Source: Chloroflexi bacterium RBG_16_64_32 (GTDB lineage: Bacteria > Chloroflexota > Dehalococcoidia > SM23-28-2 > RBG-16-64-32). Taken from it: 8,227 nucleotides of DNA. Below are positions 6,092-8,227 of this stretch, one piece after another. The stretch lies in contig MGNZ01000140.1 in NCBI GenBank assembly GCA_001795235.1, forward strand, positions 318-8,544. The letters run 5' to 3'. How positions within the stretch are numbered: position 1 is the stretch's first letter; every line of letters begins with the position of its first letter. The translations under genes and the position numbers were made by a program. Under the pieces are notes generated by a model that worked only from the letters and a program-made list of their open reading frames with translations, had not been told where the DNA came from and made no database searches.

Positions 6092-6127
6092 AGCGTCTTG
6101 CTGTCAAGAGTGAGGCGGCTACTTAAC

Positions 6128-6157
6128 ATTCTACGCCGTCAGCGGGAAGGCCAGCAA
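6128..6157 (-). promoter_or_regulatory. Possible promoter of the two-TM protein / peptidase group
   Basis: On the minus strand TAGAAT (6133-6128, 5 of 6) has TTGCTG (6157-6152, 3 of 6) 18 bp upstream. The leader would be about 30 nt. The -35 is weak. It lies within 11 bp of the divergent CoA-transferase promoter, so the two may compete. Confidence 0.35.
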
Positions 6158-6167
6158 GACAATGCCC

Positions 6168-6196
6168 TTGTTAGATTCCGTCGCCTTAGCAATAAT
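6168..6196 (+). promoter_or_regulatory. Promoter of the CoA-transferase operon
   Basis: TTGTTA (6168-6173, 4 of 6) and AATAAT (6191-6196, 5 of 6) are separated by exactly 17 bp in a locally AT-rich patch. The predicted start near 6203 leaves a 21-nt leader containing GGGAGAGAG just before ATG 6224. This supports that start and excludes the in-frame ATG at 6098, which lies upstream of the promoter. Confidence 0.58.
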
Positions 6197-6223
6197 AGAC
6201 GCAATTCACTGCGGGAGAGAGCC

Positions 6224-7687
6224 ATGCACTGGCGAGACGAGTACAAGCGGCGGCTGACCTCGGCGGAAGAGGCGGTCAGGGTCGTCCAGAGGGGCGACCT
6301 GGTGGTGATACCGATCGCGGGCCCGCGGGTGCTCCCCCACGCTCTGTTTCGCCACTGCCAGGAGGCCGGGCCCATAGACCTGCGCCTCTCGGCGCCGCTG
6401 AGCGACCCGGGGTGGCTGCAGGCCGATTGGCAGGAGGTGTTCCGGCTGGAGTTCGAGTTGTTCGTCGGCGACTTCGCGCGGCCGGCGATGGACGAGAACC
6501 GGGCGACGTACGTGCCCAACTTGTTCTCGCTGGCTGACAAGCCTCTGGACGACGGCCGGGCGGAGGCCCGCAGGCCTGATGTGTTCATTGCCGCGGTCAC
6601 ACCGCCGGACGACGAGGGCTTCGTCACCTTCGGGGCGCACAACTGGAACAAGCGCGGCTACGTGCGGCGCTCGCGCAAGGCTATCGCCGAGGTGGACGCA
6701 GGGCTACGCCGGGTGTGCGGCGATAACCGGGTGCACGTGACGGAGTTTGACCACCTGGTGGAAGTGCCGCCGCTAGAGATCACGCCGGCGATGGTGAAGG
6801 CGTGGCTCACCAGCGTAAAGGACGATGCGCTTCGGGCCGAGTACGAGTCGATCGTAGACGATCTGAAGAGCATGGAGAGGCTCATTATCATAGGGCCGGT
6901 GATGACGCGGGTGCCGCCGGCACAGGTGCGCCGGGTGCTGGGGCTGGCGGATCCGCCGCCGGACGCGAAGACTATCGCCGGCTACGTGAACGAGTTGCTG
7001 CCGGACGGCGCCACTATCCAGATAGGCGTTGGCGAGCCTAGCATGTACCTTCCGCGCGCCGGGGCGTTCGAAGGTAAGGTGGACCTGGGCATCCATACCG
7101 AGATGGCGGCGCCGGGCCTGGCCAAGCTTGTCGAGGCCGGCGTGATTACGGGCCGGCGCAAGACGATGCACCAGGGCAAGGCCGTGGCTGTGGCCTGGTC
7201 CGGCTCCGACGAGGATGACATGGAGATCATCGCCGAGAACCCGGCATTTGAGGTGCATGATCCGGAGCACCTGCTGGACGTGCGGACCATCGCCCAGAAC
7301 GATAACTTCTTCGCCATGAACAACGCCCTCTCAGTGGACCTCATCGGCCAGATCAACTCGGAGAGCGTGTTTGGCCCGCGCATGATCAACGGGACGGGCG
7401 GCCAGCCGGAGACGCACATCGGAGCGATACTGTCCAGGGGCGGGCGGGCGATTACGCTCCTGCCCGCCACCGCCCTAGAGGGCGCAGTGTCCCGCATCGT
7501 GCCTCAGCTTGAGGCGGGGTCGATGGTGACTATACCCCGATTCTTCGCCGACACAGTGGTGACGGAGTACGGGATCGCGAGGCTGATGGGCAAGAACCAT
7601 CGCCAGCGGGCCCAGGAGCTCATCGCTGTGGCTCATCCGGACTTTCGTGGGGAGCTGAGGCGGGAGGCGCGGCGGCTGCTGGGGTAG
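6224..7687 (+). CDS. Acetyl-CoA hydrolase/CoA-transferase family protein (4-hydroxybutyrate CoA-transferase-like)
   Basis: This 487-residue cytoplasmic enzyme is expected to move CoA between an acyl-CoA and a free acid such as acetate, through a glutamyl-CoA intermediate. The N-terminus HWRDEYKRRLTSAEEAV (2-18) is the usual family start and fixes ATG 6224. Domain 1 includes AAVTPPDDEGFVTFG (123-137) and HVTEFDHLVE (171-180). Domain 2 starts near IAGYVNELLPDGATIQIGVG (251-270) and has the probable catalytic Glu E293 in GIHTEM. Then come AQNDNFFAMNNALSVDLIGQ (357-376), GTGGQ (390-394), SRIVPQLEAGSMVT (423-436), VVTEYGIARLMGK (445-457) and AHPDFR (470-475). Between the two conserved halves there are about 70 residues (181-250), where I recall fewer than 20 in 4-hydroxybutyrate CoA-transferase. 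The substrate cannot be read from the sequence. It is first in an operon with a small protein and nfo. Confidence 0.92.
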   Translation: MHWRDEYKRRLTSAEEAVRVVQRGDLVVIPIAGPRVLPHALFRHCQEAGPIDLRLSAPLSDPGWLQADWQEVFRLEFELFVGDFARPAMDENRATYVPNLFSLADKPLDDGRAEARRPDVFIAAVTPPDDEGFVTFGAHNWNKRGYVRRSRKAIAEVDAGLRRVCGDNRVHVTEFDHLVEVPPLEITPAMVKAWLTSVKDDALRAEYESIVDDLKSMERLIIIGPVMTRVPPAQVRRVLGLADPPPDAKTIAGYVNELLPDGATIQIGVGEPSMYLPRAGAFEGKVDLGIHTEMAAPGLAKLVEAGVITGRRKTMHQGKAVAVAWSGSDEDDMEIIAENPAFEVHDPEHLLDVRTIAQNDNFFAMNNALSVDLIGQINSESVFGPRMINGTGGQPETHIGAILSRGGRAITLLPATALEGAVSRIVPQLEAGSMVTIPRFFADTVVTEYGIARLMGKNHRQRAQELIAVAHPDFRGELRREARRLLG

Positions 7688-7698
7688 GTCTGGTGGGT

Positions 7699-7857
7699 AT
7701 GCACGTCAGGCCGCGCAAGCAACTGGTGCGCCCCCAGGCGCGGGCGGCCCGGGTGACAACCACTCCGCCGCACGGGAAGCTGTTGGAGGCCGTGAAGCGT
7801 AATGTGATCTTTTCCTGGGCCAGGATCGCTATGGCCCGGCTGAACTGGGAGGGCTGA
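7699..7857 (+). CDS. Small basic protein of unknown function (52 aa), coupled to nfo
   Basis: An ATG-started reading frame of 52 residues begins 11 bp after the CoA-transferase stop. Its TGA shares one base with the nfo ATG (TGATG), the arrangement typical of translational coupling. The N-terminal half is basic and Arg/Pro/Thr-rich (MHVRPRKQLVRPQARAARV), and the second half is an amphipathic helix-like stretch (KLLEAVKRNVIFSWARIAMA) ending in RLNWEG. The predicted charge is strongly positive. The ribosome binding site (GGTGGG, very close) is poor, so it may be translated by read-on from the CoA-transferase. I do not recognise a family. It could be a nucleic-acid-binding or membrane-associated peptide, or just a spacer that happens to be open. 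The exact overlap and the lack of other intergenic features favour a gene. Confidence 0.5.
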   Translation: MHVRPRKQLVRPQARAARVTTTPPHGKLLEAVKRNVIFSWARIAMARLNWEG

Positions 7858-8227
7858 TGAAGATCGGTGCGCACGTCAAGACCAGCGGCGGCGTGGACAA
7901 GGCGATCGACCGCGCCGAGGCGATAGGGGCGGAGACGATCCAGATATTCAGCGGGGCTCCCCAGGCCTGGCGGCGCAAGGAGTACCAGCCGGAGGAGGTG
8001 GAGGCGTACAAGACACGGGTGGTGGAGACCGGCATCGAACCCGCCTTCGTACACGGCGTGTACCTGGTGAATCTGGCAACCGATATTCAGGACAACCTGG
8101 CGAAGTCCCTGGACGCCCTGACGCACGATATGAACGTGTGTCATCTGCTGGGGGCCACGGGTGTGATCTTCCACATAGGCAGCCACCGCGGCGCTGGCTA
8201 CGATCAGGTGTTGCGGCAGGTCGTGGA
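7857..8227 (+). CDS. nfo: Endonuclease IV, AP endonuclease (3' end outside window)
   Basis: This enzyme cuts DNA on the 5' side of abasic sites and removes 3' blocking groups in base-excision repair, using three zinc ions in a TIM barrel. 123 codons are visible of a family length near 280. KIGAHVKTSGGVDKAIDRA (2-20) is the classic start. FVHGVYLVNLA (64-74) holds the first zinc ligand H66 (E. coli H69) with the Y-L pair that inserts into DNA. IFHIGSHRG (104-112) holds H106 (E. coli H109). The remaining ligands lie beyond the window. The DNA-penetrating Arg of E. coli (R37, in NQRQW) is Gln here (Q36 in APQAW). The start is preceded by GGAGG with 4-nt spacing and overlaps the stop of the small upstream gene. 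Confidence 0.93.
   Translation, partial: MKIGAHVKTSGGVDKAIDRAEAIGAETIQIFSGAPQAWRRKEYQPEEVEAYKTRVVETGIEPAFVHGVYLVNLATDIQDNLAKSLDALTHDMNVCHLLGATGVIFHIGSHRGAGYDQVLRQVV

Noticed and set aside
6102..6107. Perfect TTGACA on the minus strand as -35 of the two-TM gene
   Set aside because: The matching -10 would fall inside the coding region, and the sequence at 16-18 bp (GCAAGC area) does not resemble a -10.
6098..6223. 42-residue N-terminal extension of the CoA-transferase
   Set aside because: It lies upstream of and across the predicted promoter, is Arg-rich with no family match, and ATG 6224 matches the conserved HWxxEYxxxLxSAEEA start.
7620..8186. 188-aa minus-strand frame opposite the 52-aa gene and nfo
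   Set aside because: It crosses three plus-strand genes; nfo is unmistakable on the other strand.

Overview
This is a GC-rich (about 60% by eye), densely coded bacterial chromosomal window. There are no rRNA or tRNA genes, insertion sequences, CRISPR arrays or phage genes. The gene content points to a Chloroflexota-type organism, perhaps Dehalococcoidia/SAR202-like. The main reasons are an acyl-CoA carboxyltransferase / small protein / PycB-type carboxyltransferase operon, two lipoproteins with low-complexity Pro/Thr/Ser or acidic linkers, and a two-helix membrane protein with a WWxRWR-like tail. This placement rests on general resemblance and is not certain. All genes left of about 6.1 kb are on the minus strand and all genes to the right are on the plus strand, with one divergent promoter region at 6092-6223.

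Left block, minus strand (transcribed from 3620 towards 1). A biotin-dependent carboxyl-transfer operon starts with a PccB/MmdA-like acyl-CoA carboxyltransferase (2070-3620). A 66-residue protein resembling the small gamma/epsilon subunits of such enzymes follows (1688-1888). A PycB/OadA/transcarboxylase-5S-like subunit comes last (1-1661, cut at the window edge just inside an apparent C-terminal biotinyl domain). No biotin carboxylase is present in the visible part. Together the two large proteins could form a transcarboxylase moving a carboxyl group between an acyl-CoA (methylmalonyl-CoA/propionyl-CoA type) and pyruvate/oxaloacetate. The operon has a good promoter at 3675-3703, and its -35 box lies inside a perfect 15-bp palindrome, a likely operator.

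Middle block, minus strand (6091 to 3814). A two-TM membrane protein of unknown function is followed after 13 bp by a secreted lipoprotein metallopeptidase of family M28 with a PA domain and a complete di-zinc site. A small SH3b-domain lipoprotein comes next, with its own promoter in the short gap. This looks like a cell-envelope or extracytoplasmic protein-turnover group.

Right block, plus strand (6224 onward). A 4-hydroxybutyrate/acetyl-CoA-transferase-family enzyme has an apparent extra segment of roughly 50 residues. It is followed by a 52-residue unrecognised protein whose stop overlaps the start of endonuclease IV (nfo, cut at the right edge).

No obviously new multi-gene system is visible. 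The most promising items are the possible two-polypeptide transcarboxylase with unusual residues at known specificity/catalytic positions, its palindromic operator, the 52-residue protein coupled to nfo, and the insertion in the CoA-transferase.
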